64,000 bases of DNA from Streptomyces stelliscabiei. Lineage in GTDB: Bacteria > Actinomycetota > Actinomycetes > Streptomycetales > Streptomycetaceae. Below are positions 44,307 to 53,282 of this stretch, in pieces (the stretch's first letter is position 1; the number at the start of each line of letters is the position of its first letter). The DNA lies in NCBI RefSeq assembly GCF_014873495.1, contig NZ_JADBGF010000001.1, positions 2,914,001 to 2,978,000 of the forward strand, in the 5' to 3' direction. Both the position numbers and the translations under genes were made by a program. The notes under the pieces were generated by a model. The model saw only the letters and a list, made by a program, of their open reading frames with translations, was not told where the DNA came from and searched no databases.

Positions 44307-44948
44307 ATGACCACCGCGCCCGTCGTCCACTCGCTGCGCGAACAGATCCGCGAGCACATCGTGGAAGGCATCGTGAGCGGGCGGTGGAAGCCGGGTGAGC
44401 GGATCGTGGAGCGGCGGATCGCGACGGAGCTGGAGGTCAGCCAGACTCCCGTGCGGGAGGCCCTGCGTGAGCTGGAGTCGCTGCGGTTGATCGAATCCGC
44501 GCCGAACAAGGGCGTACGGGTGCGGAATCTGACCGCGGCCGATCTGGAGGAGAGCTACCCCGTACGGGCGGGGCTGGAGGCGATCGCCGCGGAGCTGGCG
44601 GCGGAGCGGCTGGCGGAGGACTGCTCGGCGCTGGAGCCACATGTGGCCGCGCTGTACGAGGCGGACCGCAAGGCCGACGGGACGTCCCAGGTGCGGCACA
44701 CGGTGGCGTTCCACCGGGAGCTGGTGCGGGCGGCGGGCAACTCGGTGCTGCTGCACACGTGGGAGGGGCTGGGGATCGAGGTGTTCACCGCGCTGTCGAT
44801 CCGCTGGCTGGGTACGGTCCAGCAGTCCTACGCGGAGGAGCACGAGGAGCTGGTCGCGGCGTTCCGGCGACGCGACCCCCGGATCGCCGACCTGGTCAAG
44901 TCCCACGTCCTGGGCTGCGCCCCGCACACGGACGACGAGCCGGCGTAG
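44307..44948 (+). CDS. GntR-family transcriptional regulator (FadR/FCD type)
   Basis: 213 residues. The N-terminal winged HTH (about 8-72) has SLREQIREHIVEGIVSGRWKPGERIVE and the recognition region VSQTPVREALRELE. The all-helical FCD domain (about 80-200) includes metal/ligand-site residues such as the histidines in HTVAFHRELV and EEHEEL. FCD regulators sense small carboxylates. Its place between the E2 gene and aceE, like PdhR in enterobacteria, suggests control of pyruvate dehydrogenase; the palindrome at 45282-45298 is a candidate target. A TCTAGA-centred half-dyad lies upstream of its own start. Confidence 0.92.
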   Translation: MTTAPVVHSLREQIREHIVEGIVSGRWKPGERIVERRIATELEVSQTPVREALRELESLRLIESAPNKGVRVRNLTAADLEESYPVRAGLEAIAAELAAERLAEDCSALEPHVAALYEADRKADGTSQVRHTVAFHRELVRAAGNSVLLHTWEGLGIEVFTALSIRWLGTVQQSYAEEHEELVAAFRRRDPRIADLVKSHVLGCAPHTDDEPA

Positions 44949-44960
44949 ACGTCTCGGCCG

Positions 44961-45130
44961 CGGGTCCGGCGGGGGTCGCTCGCGCAGTTCCCCGCAGCCC
45001 CTGAAGAACAGGGGCTGCGCCCCTTGCTTTTCGGGCCCGCGGGGGCAGCGGTGGGCTCTACGGCCCCCGGGGCCTGGGCTTTTAGGGGCGCGGGGACCTG
45101 CGCGAACGACCCCCACCCGGCCGCACCCGC
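44961..45130. repeat. Intergenic repeat element, copy G (two inverted arms)
   Basis: Left arm GGGTCCGGCGGGGGTCGCTC, GCGCAGTTCCCCGC; nested hairpin AGGGGCTGCGCCCCTTGC with GCTTTTCGGGC; right arm TAGGGGCGCGGGGACCTGCG, CGAACGACCCCCACCCGG. It starts 12 nt after the GntR stop. Confidence 0.8.
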
Positions 45131-45280
45131 CGACGCACCCACACCCCCTCCCTCTGAGCGCACCCCCGCTCAAACGCCGCCCCACCTGCACAAACCCCGA
45201 CCCACCACGGCACCCGGTGTCTCCGCCGGGGGCACCCCGTGCCGACTTTCTCGTGATCAAGATATTTTGCCCGGAACCCT

Positions 45281-45310
45281 TTGATCGATCATCGATCAGC
45301 GGGTTACAGT
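45281..45310 (+). promoter_or_regulatory. aceE promoter with overlapping perfect palindromic operator
   Basis: A -35 TTGATC (45281-45286) and a -10 TACAGT (45305-45310) are 18 nt apart. A 17-bp perfect palindrome, TGATCGAT-C-ATCGATCA (45282-45298), covers the -35 and most of the spacer, so a bound protein should block RNA polymerase. The rest of the 496-nt gap is repeat copy G plus featureless sequence. Confidence 0.65.
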
Positions 45311-45444
45311 CGCCGACGGGCCGCGCGACGGAGTCGCACAATGACGCCGCACCGAAGCCCACCGCCCTGTCCTGCCAAAGACCAAGGGCAACCCCCGAAC
45401 CCTTGCCGATGAGGGAACCCCCTTCGACTGAGGAAGGCGGCGCA

Positions 45445-48147
45445 ATGACCGACTCCCACGCCATCCGGCCGAGCGCGCTCGACCAGCTCCCCGACCGGGA
45501 CCCGGAGGAGACCGCCGAATGGCAGGCCTCGCTGGACGCCGTCACCAAGGCGGCCGGGCCGCACCGCGCGGCGTACCTGATGCGCCGCACCCTGGAGCGT
45601 GCGGAGGGCAACGGCATCGCGCTGCCCAAGCTGCTCGAAACGGACTACGTCAACACCATCCCCACCGCCGCCGAGCCGGGCATCCCCGGTGACGAGGCGA
45701 TGGAGCGCCGTATCACCGCCTGGAACCGCTGGAACGCGGCCGCGATGGTCTCCCGCGGCTCGAAGTACGGCGTCGGCGGCCACATCGCCACCTTCGCCTC
45801 CGCGGCCTGGCTCTACGAGACCGGCTTCAACCACTTCTTCAAGGGCAAGGAGCGGGACGGCTCCGGCGACCAGCTCTACATCCAGGGCCACGCCTCCCCC
45901 GGCATCTACGCCCGCGCCTTCCTCGACGGCCGCCTGAACGAGTCCCACCTGGACAACTTCCGCCGTGAGGCAGGGGGCGAGGGCCTCCCGTCGTACCCGC
46001 ACCCCCGCCGCCTGCCCTGGCTGTGGGAGTTCCCGACGGTGAGCATGGGCCTCGGCCCCCTCTCCGCCATCTACCAGGCGCGCTTCAACCGCTATCTCAC
46101 CAGCCGCGGCATCAAGGACGTCTCCGACTCCCACGTCTGGGCGTTCCTCGGCGACGGCGAGATGGACGAGCCGGAGTCGACGGCAGCCCTCGCGCTGGCG
46201 AGCCGCGAGGGTCTCGACAACCTCACCTTCGTCATCAACTGCAACCTGCAGCGCCTCGACGGCCCGGTCCGCGCCAACTTCAAGATCGTGCAGGAGCTGG
46301 AGGCCCAGTTCCGCGGCGCCGGCTGGAACGTCGTGAAGACGCTCTGGGGTTCCGCCTGGGACGAGCTGTTCCAGCTGGACACGACCGGCGCGCTCCTGCG
46401 CCGGCTGCGCGAGGTACCCGACGCGCAGGTGCAGACGTACCAGACCCGTGACGCCGCCTACATCCGCCAGGACTTCTTCGGCAAGGACCCCGCGCTCGTC
46501 GAGATGGCGAAGCTGCTGAGCGACGACAAGATCCTGGAGTGCTTCCACCTCTCGCGCGGTGGTCACGAGGCCCGCAAGGTGTACGCCGCCTACAAGGCCG
46601 CCGTCGAGTTCAAGGGCGCGCCGACCGTCATCCTGGCCCAGACCGTCAAGGGCTTCACCCTCGGCGAGGGCTTCGCGTCGAAGAACGCCAACCACCAGAT
46701 GAAGAAGCTGTCGACGGACGAGTTCAAGCAGATGCGTGATCTGCTCGAACTCCCCATCAAGGACAGCGACTTCGTCGACGGGGTCGTGCCCTACGGCCAC
46801 CCCGGCGCCGACTCCGCCGAGGTCCGCTACCTCCAGGAGCGCCGCGCCGCGCTCGGCGGTCCCGCCCCGGCCCGCCGTACGCACGCGCTGGCCCCGCTGC
46901 CGGCCGCCGCCGACAAGACGTTCGCCTCCTTCGACAAGGGCTCCGGCTCGCAGAACGTGGCGACGACCATGGCCTTCGTCCGTCTGGTCAAGGACCTGGT
47001 CCGCGACAAGCAGACCGGCCGCCGCTGGGTGCCGATCGTCCCCGACGAGGCGCGCACGTTCGGCATGGAGTCGCTGTTCCCGTCCCTCGGGATCTACTCC
47101 CCCAAGGGCCAGACGTACGAGCCGGTCGACCGCGACCAGCTGATGTACTACAAGGAGGCCAAGGACGGCCAGATCCTCAACGAGGGGATCACCGAGGCCG
47201 GTTCCATGGCGGACTTCATCGCCGCGTCCACCGCGTACTCCACGCACGGTGAGGCGATGATCCCCTTCTACATCTTCTACTCGATGTTCGGCTGGCAGCG
47301 CACGGCCGACCAGATGTGGCAGCTCGGCGACCAGCTCGGCCGCGGCTTCCTCGTCGGCGCGACGGCCGGCCGTACGACCCTGACGGGCGAGGGCCTCCAG
47401 CACGCCGACGGCCACTCGCCGGTCATCGCCGCGACGAACCCGGCGGCGCTGACCTACGACCCGGCGTTCGCGTACGAGGTCGCGGCGATCGTCAAGGACG
47501 GTCTGCGCCGGATGTACGGCGAGGCCGCGCCGGGCGAGGACCCGAACGTCTTCTACTACCTGACCGTCTACAACGAGCCGCTGCCGCAGCCCGCCAAGCC
47601 GGGCGTCGCCGGGGTGGACGAGGGCATCGTCAAGGGCCTGTACCGCTTCAACACGGCCGAGTCGGCGGGGCTGTCCCCGGTGGCGAACGCCCCGCGCGTC
47701 CAGCTGCTCGGCTCCGGTACGGCGATCCACTGGGTCCTGGAGGCGCAGAAGCTCCTCGCCGAGGAGTGGGGTGTCGCGGCGGACGTCTGGTCGGCGACCT
47801 CGTGGAGCGAGCTGCGGCGGGACGCGCTGGAGGCGGATGCCGCGCTGCTGCGCGGGGAGGAGCGGACGCCGTTCGTCCGGCAGGCGTTGCAGGGTGCGGA
47901 GGGGCCGGTGCTGGCCGTCTCCGACTACATGCGCCAGGTGCCGGACCAGATCGCGCAGTGGGTCGAGCAGGACTACTCGTCGCTCGGTGCGGACGGGTTC
48001 GGGCTGTCGGACACCCGTGAGGCCGCCCGTCGTCACTTCGGTGTGGACGCGCAGTCCGTGGTCGTCGCCGCGCTCGCGCAGCTCGCCCGCCGTGGTGAGG
48101 TCCAGGCTACGGCGGTGAAGGAGGCTCGGGAGCGGTACGGGCTGTGA
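45445..48147 (+). CDS. aceE: Pyruvate dehydrogenase E1 component (homodimeric)
   Basis: 900 residues from the ATG at 45445 with AGGAAGG upstream; the frame extends far 5' but only as an artefact. It is the homodimeric AceE type: a transketolase-like thiamine-diphosphate fold with the GDGEMDEPES motif (binding Mg and ThDP), the HHxx-type segment VGGHIATFASAAWLYETGFNHF split here, and GHSPVIAATNP in the C-terminal half. It decarboxylates pyruvate and acetylates lipoyl-E2. Regulated probably through the operator at 45282-45298. E2 and E3 are 1.4-4.7 kb upstream. Confidence 0.96.
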   Translation: MTDSHAIRPSALDQLPDRDPEETAEWQASLDAVTKAAGPHRAAYLMRRTLERAEGNGIALPKLLETDYVNTIPTAAEPGIPGDEAMERRITAWNRWNAAAMVSRGSKYGVGGHIATFASAAWLYETGFNHFFKGKERDGSGDQLYIQGHASPGIYARAFLDGRLNESHLDNFRREAGGEGLPSYPHPRRLPWLWEFPTVSMGLGPLSAIYQARFNRYLTSRGIKDVSDSHVWAFLGDGEMDEPESTAALALASREGLDNLTFVINCNLQRLDGPVRANFKIVQELEAQFRGAGWNVVKTLWGSAWDELFQLDTTGALLRRLREVPDAQVQTYQTRDAAYIRQDFFGKDPALVEMAKLLSDDKILECFHLSRGGHEARKVYAAYKAAVEFKGAPTVILAQTVKGFTLGEGFASKNANHQMKKLSTDEFKQMRDLLELPIKDSDFVDGVVPYGHPGADSAEVRYLQERRAALGGPAPARRTHALAPLPAAADKTFASFDKGSGSQNVATTMAFVRLVKDLVRDKQTGRRWVPIVPDEARTFGMESLFPSLGIYSPKGQTYEPVDRDQLMYYKEAKDGQILNEGITEAGSMADFIAASTAYSTHGEAMIPFYIFYSMFGWQRTADQMWQLGDQLGRGFLVGATAGRTTLTGEGLQHADGHSPVIAATNPAALTYDPAFAYEVAAIVKDGLRRMYGEAAPGEDPNVFYYLTVYNEPLPQPAKPGVAGVDEGIVKGLYRFNTAESAGLSPVANAPRVQLLGSGTAIHWVLEAQKLLAEEWGVAADVWSATSWSELRRDALEADAALLRGEERTPFVRQALQGAEGPVLAVSDYMRQVPDQIAQWVEQDYSSLGADGFGLSDTREAARRHFGVDAQSVVVAALAQLARRGEVQATAVKEARERYGL

Positions 48148-48237
48148 CGCCGGCGGGGCGGTGGGGGCGTTCTCCTCGCCCCCGCCGCCCCTACCCGTCC
48201 CTCCCCCAGGGGCTGCGCCCCTTCGACCCCCGTCTGC

Positions 48238-48318
48238 CGGCCCGGTGGGGGTTCTCGCGCAGTTCCCCGCGCCCCTGAAAAGCAGGGGCTGCGCCCACCG
48301 CTTTTCAGGGGCCATCCG
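48238..48318. repeat. Intergenic repeat element, copy H
   Basis: CCGGTGGGGGTTCTCGCGC, AGTTCCCCGCGCCCCT, then the nested hairpin GAAAAGCAGGGGCTGCGCCC with CCGCTTTTCAGGGGCC. It has one full arm and only the beginning of the second. It lies 90 nt after aceE and before the WYL regulator gene. Confidence 0.75.
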
Positions 48319-48356
48319 GATCCCCGGGCCCCCCACGCGCCCGGCATCATGAAGGC

Positions 48357-49376
48357 ATGCGTGCTGCTCGGCTGATCAAGATGGTGCTGCTTCTCCAGTC
48401 CCGGCCCTCCATGACCGCCGCCGAACTCGCCCGTGAACTGGAGGTGTCCGAGCGGACCGTCACCCGGGACGCCCAGGCGCTGTCGGAGGCGGGGGTGCCG
48501 GTGTACGCGGACCGGGGGCGGGCCGGGGGGTACCGGCTGATCGGCGGGTACCGCACGCGCCTCACGGGCCTGGCCCGCGGGGAGGCCGAGGCGTTGTTCC
48601 TCAGCGGTGTGCCGGGGGCGCTGCAGGAGATGGGGCTGGAGGACGCGGCCTCCGCGGCCCGGCTGAAGGTCTCGGCCGCCCTGCTGCCCTCCCTGCGCGA
48701 TGCCTCCCGTACGGCGTCCCAGCGGTTCCACCTCGACGCGCCGAGCTGGTTCCAGGAGCCGAAGACCCCTGAGCTGCTGCCCGCGGTGGCGGACGCCGTG
48801 TGGGACGACCGCAGGATCGTCGCGCGCTATCGCAGGGGTGACACCGAGGTCGAGCGCGCGCTGGAACCGTACGGTCTCGTCCTCAAGGCCGGGGTCTGGT
48901 ACCTGTGCGCCCATGTCCCCCTCACCGGCGGAAGCACCGGCTCCTTTCGGACCTATCGCATCGACCGTTTCCTCTCCGTCGAGGACGGCGGCGACCGCTT
49001 CGCCCGCGACGAGGAGTTCGACCTGCCGGCCCACTGGGACGCGCAGGCGGAACGGTTCGCCCGGTCGATCCTGCACGCCGAGGTCGTCGTGCGGCTCTCG
49101 GCGGAGGGCGTGCGCAGACTGCCGTACGTCGTGGATCCCGTCTCCGCCCGGGACGCGCTGACGGCGGCCGGGGCGCCGGACGAACACGGCCGGACGACCC
49201 TCACGCTCCGGGTCGAGTCGGAGGAGGTGGCGCACACGCAGCTCACGGCGCTCGGGGCGGAGGCCGAGGTGCTGGCGCCCGCGGGCCTGCGGGAGCGCTT
49301 CGCGGGCGACGCGCGCCGGCTCGCCGGGCTGTATGCGCGACCCCGTGAGGCCCCGCGGACACCGTGGCGGACATAA
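48357..49376 (+). CDS. WYL-domain transcriptional regulator (DeoR-like HTH)
   Basis: 339 residues. The N-terminal HTH_11 domain (about 2-62) contains MTAAELARELEVSERTVTRDAQALSEAGVPVYADRGRAGG split here. The middle part (about 140-225) is a WYL domain with RRIVARYRRG, EPYGLVLKAGVWYLCAHV and the ligand-contact FRTYRIDRF. A C-terminal WCX extension follows. WYL proteins often respond to nucleotides or nucleic-acid fragments. A CATCAT element ends 6 nt before the ATG and may be a leaderless -10. Targets are unknown. Confidence 0.9.
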   Translation: MRAARLIKMVLLLQSRPSMTAAELARELEVSERTVTRDAQALSEAGVPVYADRGRAGGYRLIGGYRTRLTGLARGEAEALFLSGVPGALQEMGLEDAASAARLKVSAALLPSLRDASRTASQRFHLDAPSWFQEPKTPELLPAVADAVWDDRRIVARYRRGDTEVERALEPYGLVLKAGVWYLCAHVPLTGGSTGSFRTYRIDRFLSVEDGGDRFARDEEFDLPAHWDAQAERFARSILHAEVVVRLSAEGVRRLPYVVDPVSARDALTAAGAPDEHGRTTLTLRVESEEVAHTQLTALGAEAEVLAPAGLRERFAGDARRLAGLYARPREAPRTPWRT

Positions 49377-49432
49377 CAATCCGCCGTTCTCCACGTGCGT
49401 CCCACCCGCCCAGGCACGATGCTGGACCCGTG

Positions 49433-49957
49433 ATGGACGAGACGGAGTTCTGGGAGCTGGTGGACACGGCCCGCGAGGATGCCGAGGGCGATCCCGAGGA
49501 CCAGGCCGACCTGCTCGTGGAACGGCTCGGCCGGCTGGACCCGGAGGCGGTGCTGGACTTCGCCCGGCATTTCGAGTCCCGCTACAACCGCGCCTACACC
49601 TGGGACCTTTGGGGCGCCGCGTGGGTGCTGCTCGACGGTGCCAGTGACGACGCGTTCGACTTCTTCCGGTGCTGGCTGATCGGTCAGGGCCGGGAGGTCT
49701 TCGAGGGCGCGGTCCACGACCCCGACTCGCTCGCCGGTCTGCTGGACGACTTCGACGACGAGATCGACGGGGACGGCGAGGAGCTGGGCTACGCCGCGGA
49801 CGAGGCGTACGAGCAGCTCACGGGTGTCATCGCCCCGGACCTCGGCATCCCGCCCCCGCCCCGCGAACCGGAGGGCACCCCGCTCGACTTCGAGGACGAG
49901 ACGGCGCTCGCGGAGCGCTGCCCGAAGCTCTGGGAGCGTTTCCGGGGCGAGGGCTGA
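49433..49957 (+). CDS. DUF4240 protein
   Basis: 174 residues from the ATG at 49433 (a GTG directly precedes it). The sequence MDETEFWELVDTAR, then VLDFARHFESRYNRAYTWDLWGAAWVLLDGASDDAFDFFRCWLIGQGREVFE in parts, matches the acidic DUF4240 family. Very rich in Asp and Glu; no membrane segment. It shares the strand of the WYL regulator upstream and may be cotranscribed. Function unknown. Confidence 0.85.
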   Translation: MDETEFWELVDTAREDAEGDPEDQADLLVERLGRLDPEAVLDFARHFESRYNRAYTWDLWGAAWVLLDGASDDAFDFFRCWLIGQGREVFEGAVHDPDSLAGLLDDFDDEIDGDGEELGYAADEAYEQLTGVIAPDLGIPPPPREPEGTPLDFEDETALAERCPKLWERFRGEG

Positions 49958-49987
49958 GCCGGGCCGGTTCCGGCGGGGCGGGGCTTC

Positions 49988-50287
49988 TCAGGCCCGCGAG
50001 CCGCGACCCGGCGTGCGCGGCAGGTAGGCGTACTGCTCGGTGGTGTACGGCTGGGCGTGGTGGCGTCGTTCCTGCCCCGGGGCGGGGTGCCCGGGGGCGT
50101 GGGCCCCGTGCAGGGGCGCGGCGTTGGCGCGGTCCAGCGCGGACGCGGTGACGGCGGACGGGCCGAGCACGACGACGGCGGTCGCGCAGGCCACCGTCCA
50201 GGGGCTCCGCAGGGTCGAGGACCAGGACCTCCGCCGGTCGCGGGACGCGTCGTTCTTCGTACGGCTGCCGAGCATCTTCCCCACCAC
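49988..50287 (-). CDS. Small exported or membrane-anchored hypothetical protein
   Basis: 99 residues with a basic N terminus (SRTKNDASRDRRR) and one hydrophobic segment (about 31-49), then a His/Pro/Gly-rich tail including HGAHAPGHPAPG and QPYTTEQYAYLPRTPGRGSRA in part. A GGAG site precedes tandem GTG codons at 50287. It lies convergent to the DUF4240 gene. I do not recognise a family; the histidines could bind metal, but that is speculation. Confidence 0.6.
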   Translation of the reverse strand: MVGKMLGSRTKNDASRDRRRSWSSTLRSPWTVACATAVVVLGPSAVTASALDRANAAPLHGAHAPGHPAPGQERRHHAQPYTTEQYAYLPRTPGRGSRA

Positions 50288-50389
50288 TTCCCCATCTCCG
50301 GTCGGCGTGACATCACGAAGGTAGGGCGCGGATCTTGGAGCGGTCTGTGAGGCCCCGGCGCGCTGTCTGTGAACCTGATGAGATCCGGG

Positions 50390-51238
50390 TCAGCGCCGGC
50401 CCTGGAGGCGGGCCGCCAGCTCCCTGATCGCGGGCAGGCGTTCCGCGAGGGCCGCGCCCGGACAGCTGGTCATGTAGCCGTCGCTGTGGCCCGCGAGGGT
50501 GGGCAGCAGGACGGTGGTGCCGGAGGCGTAGCGGCTGAGGCTGTTGCTGGAGGTGAGCCGGACGCTGCCGCGCGGGTCGGTGTCGGAGAGGCCGAGTTTC
50601 CAGGCGGCGAGGGCGGCGATCGCGTCGGTCATGGCCTGCGGGACCGGGACGCCGGCGGTGAAGGTGCCGAGGGCGGCGATGCCGGTGGTGCGGTGGTTGA
50701 AGCCCTGGGTGTGGGCACCGGTGACGGCACGGTCGATGCCGCCCGCGCGGCCCTCGTAGATGGTGCCGCAACGGTCGACGAGGAAGTTGTAGCCGATGTC
50801 GTCCCAGTCCTTGGCTCCGGTCTGGCCGGCGTACAGGTAGCGGATGATGCGGGGCGCGTCGGCGCAGTCGTAGCCGTTGGGCGAGTCCGTGTGGTGGATG
50901 AAGACGGCGGCGACCTCGTCGTCGTAGCGGGCGGGTGGCTGGCTGGGCGCGTCCTTCTCCAGCCAGCGGGTCCTCGGCACGATGGGCGGCCGGGGCGCCT
51001 GGTGCGGCAGCGCGGGCCGGGCCGCTGCGGGCCGGCCCGGCCGTTGCCCCGTACGGTCCACGCCGAACACCAGCATGACCAGCGCGAGGACGGCCGCCAG
51101 GCCGGGCAGGGAGGCCAGCAGCAGCAGGAGCACCCGCCGGGGCGGATCCGCACGCTCCCACGCCAGGCGCACGCGGTCCCGCGACCGGCGCAGGTGCCGC
51201 CGTATTCGCGCCCCCCGTGACCTCCGGAACACACGCAT
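50390..51238 (-). CDS. Membrane-anchored PGRP-type N-acetylmuramoyl-L-alanine amidase
   Basis: 282 residues: a very basic cytoplasmic start (RRSRGARIRRHLRRSR), one membrane helix (about 36-59), a Pro-rich linker, and an extracellular Amidase_2/PGRP domain (about 85-280). Probable zinc ligands are H115 (FIHHTDSPN), H251 (GHSDGYMTSCPG) and C259; YNFLVDRCGTIYEGR is the usual core. It should cleave the bond between MurNAc and L-Ala in peptidoglycan. It is divergent from a MarP-like membrane protease gene, a class known elsewhere to activate wall hydrolases. Confidence 0.9.
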   Translation of the reverse strand: MRVFRRSRGARIRRHLRRSRDRVRLAWERADPPRRVLLLLLASLPGLAAVLALVMLVFGVDRTGQRPGRPAAARPALPHQAPRPPIVPRTRWLEKDAPSQPPARYDDEVAAVFIHHTDSPNGYDCADAPRIIRYLYAGQTGAKDWDDIGYNFLVDRCGTIYEGRAGGIDRAVTGAHTQGFNHRTTGIAALGTFTAGVPVPQAMTDAIAALAAWKLGLSDTDPRGSVRLTSSNSLSRYASGTTVLLPTLAGHSDGYMTSCPGAALAERLPAIRELAARLQGRR

Positions 51239-51461
51239 GTCCCCAGAGTCACCCGGATGCGCCCCCGCCGCGATGTGGGGTGGGCCACCCGGTGGAAGCG
51301 GAAGGAACCAACACCGTGGTCCGGGGCGTTTTCACTGTTCCAGGGCGGATGTGGCGCGGTGGTGGCCGGTTCGCGCGGACCGGCGGGGTGCCGCGGGGGC
51401 GCAGCTGATCACTGCGGCCGCCGCGCGCGTACTACAGGGTCCCTAGAGAGAGGCGGCTGGA

Positions 51462-52646
51462 GTGGACGTGCTCGACATCCTGCTGATGCTGGTGATCCTG
51501 GCCTACGCGGCGTCGGGTTACCGTCGCGGCCTGGTGGCGGGATGCGTGTCCCTCGCCGGTTTCGTGGGCGGTGCGGCGACCGGCGTCTGGGTGCTGCCCT
51601 GGATGATGGAGCTGGTGGAGGCGGGCACGCCCACGGCGACGGTCACCGCGGTGCTGACCGTCCTGGTGCCGGGGGTGATCGGGCACGAGCTGGCGGGCAG
51701 GCTGGCGCTGCGGCTGCGCCGGGAGATCGACCGCAGCCCGCTGCGGGTGGCCGACGGCGTCGGCGGGGCGGCGGCCAACACCCTCGCCGTGCTCATCGTG
51801 GCGTGGGTGGCCGCGAGCGTCCTCGCGGCGTCCTCGTCGGCGGTGGTGACCAACTCGATCCGGAACTCCGCGCTGCTGGGCGCCGTGCAGAACACCATGC
51901 CGGACACCACCCCGGCCTGGTTCTCGGACGCCACGTCCGCGCTCACCGAGGCGGGCTTCCCGCAGGTCTTCAACCCGTTCGAGAACGAGGCGACGGCCGA
52001 GGTCGCCAAGCCCTCCGGCGACAGCGTCACCGCGGCCGCGACCGGCGCCGCCAAGCGGAGCACGGTGAAGATCGAGGGCGTCGCGGGCACCCAGGGCCGC
52101 GAGGGCAGCGGTTTCGTGTACGCCGGCGAGCATGTGATGACCAACGCCCATGTGGTGGCGGGCATCGACGACCCGAGCGTGCGCGTGGGCGGCGTGGGCA
52201 GGGCGTACGAGGCGAAGGTCGTGCTCTTCGACTCCGACAAGGACGTGGCGGTCCTCTACGTCCCGGGGCTCAAGGCTCCGCTGCTGCGCTTCGACGACAG
52301 CGCCGAGCGCGGGGACGCGTCGGTCGTGGCCGGTTATCCGGAGGACGGCGGCCTGGACCTCCAGGCGGCCACGGTCGCCAGCCGGATCGACGCGACCGGC
52401 CGGAACATCTACAACACCGACTCGGTGACCCGCGACATCTACTCCATCCGCTCCACCGTCCGCCCCGGCAACTCCGGCGGCCCCCTCCTCACCACCGACG
52501 GCCGGGTCTTCGGCGTCGTCTTCGCCCGCTCCACCTCGGACGCCGAGACGGGTTACGTCCTCACGGTCGACGAGGTCCTCCCGGACGCGCAGCGCGCGGC
52601 GAACGCGACGACCCCGGTGGACACGGGTGACCTGGTGACCTCGTGA
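51462..52646 (+). CDS. MarP-like membrane serine protease (CvpA + trypsin-like domains)
   Basis: 394 residues. The first 130 form a CvpA-type domain with four membrane helices (DILLMLVILAYAASGYRRG...). A periplasmic-side trypsin-like domain (about 195-380) carries the triad H230 (TNAHVV), D261 (SDKDVAVL) and S338 (RPGNSGGP). The architecture equals mycobacterial MarP (Rv3671c), which cleaves a peptidoglycan hydrolase under acid stress. GTG start at 51462. The divergent amidase at 51238 is an attractive but unproven substrate. Confidence 0.92.
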   Translation: MDVLDILLMLVILAYAASGYRRGLVAGCVSLAGFVGGAATGVWVLPWMMELVEAGTPTATVTAVLTVLVPGVIGHELAGRLALRLRREIDRSPLRVADGVGGAAANTLAVLIVAWVAASVLAASSSAVVTNSIRNSALLGAVQNTMPDTTPAWFSDATSALTEAGFPQVFNPFENEATAEVAKPSGDSVTAAATGAAKRSTVKIEGVAGTQGREGSGFVYAGEHVMTNAHVVAGIDDPSVRVGGVGRAYEAKVVLFDSDKDVAVLYVPGLKAPLLRFDDSAERGDASVVAGYPEDGGLDLQAATVASRIDATGRNIYNTDSVTRDIYSIRSTVRPGNSGGPLLTTDGRVFGVVFARSTSDAETGYVLTVDEVLPDAQRAANATTPVDTGDLVTS

Positions 52647-52698
52647 CCCGACGGCCGGGCGACCTGGTGGGCCGAGGGCCCGGTGAGGGGCGGTCGGG

Positions 52699-53187
52699 TC
52701 AGAGCCGACGGCCCATCAGTACGTCGTCCACGTACGCCCCGTCGAGCAGGAACTCCTCCGGCAGGATCCCCTCCACCACGAAGCCCTCGGACTCGTAGAG
52801 CCTCCTGGCCGCGGTGTTGTGGCCGAGGACCCGCAGGGTCAGCCGGCGGGCGCCGCGGCGGCGTGCCTCGTCCTGGACGGCGCGCAGCAGCGCCCGTGCG
52901 ACGCCCGCCCCGCGCGCCCGGTCGGCGACGGCGAGGCCCTGGATCTGACGGACGTGCGTGTGGCAGGCGAGGCCGGAGGGCAGGGCGAGGCGGACGTACC
53001 CGACGACGGTGCCGTCGAGTTCGGCGACCAGGTGGTCCTGCGGGCCGTAGTGCTCGTTGAAGAACGGCGCGTACGGCTGGGTGGGGCGTTCCTGGACGGA
53101 GTGCAGCGTGGACCAGGTGTCGCGGTCGAGTCGGCCGAGCGTGTCCTCGTCCTCCGAGGTGGCGAGGCGTATGTGGGGTGCGTGCAT
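52699..53187 (-). CDS. GNAT-family N-acetyltransferase
   Basis: 162 residues with a GNAT fold: the acetyl-CoA-binding motif VADRARGAGVARALL (R-x-x-G-x-A type), LTLRVLGHNTAARRLYESEGF, and a C-terminal YVDDVLMGRRL. The ATG at 53187 (MHAPHIRLAT) lies 7 nt downstream of a TACAGT -10 element (53195-53200), arguing for a leaderless message rather than the GTG at 53196. Substrate unknown. Confidence 0.9.
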   Translation of the reverse strand: MHAPHIRLATSEDEDTLGRLDRDTWSTLHSVQERPTQPYAPFFNEHYGPQDHLVAELDGTVVGYVRLALPSGLACHTHVRQIQGLAVADRARGAGVARALLRAVQDEARRRGARRLTLRVLGHNTAARRLYESEGFVVEGILPEEFLLDGAYVDDVLMGRRL

Positions 53188-53282
53188 GGCGGCCACTGTA
53201 CGGCGGCCGCACCGGCGAATCGTCGGCCGGATCGTGCACCCCGGACCCGCCGTCCCGTCGTGCGGGCGGGCAGGATGGAGAC

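Noticed and set aside
45304..48336. Minus-strand open frame of about 1010 codons opposite aceE
   Set aside because: Antisense to aceE and without family similarity.
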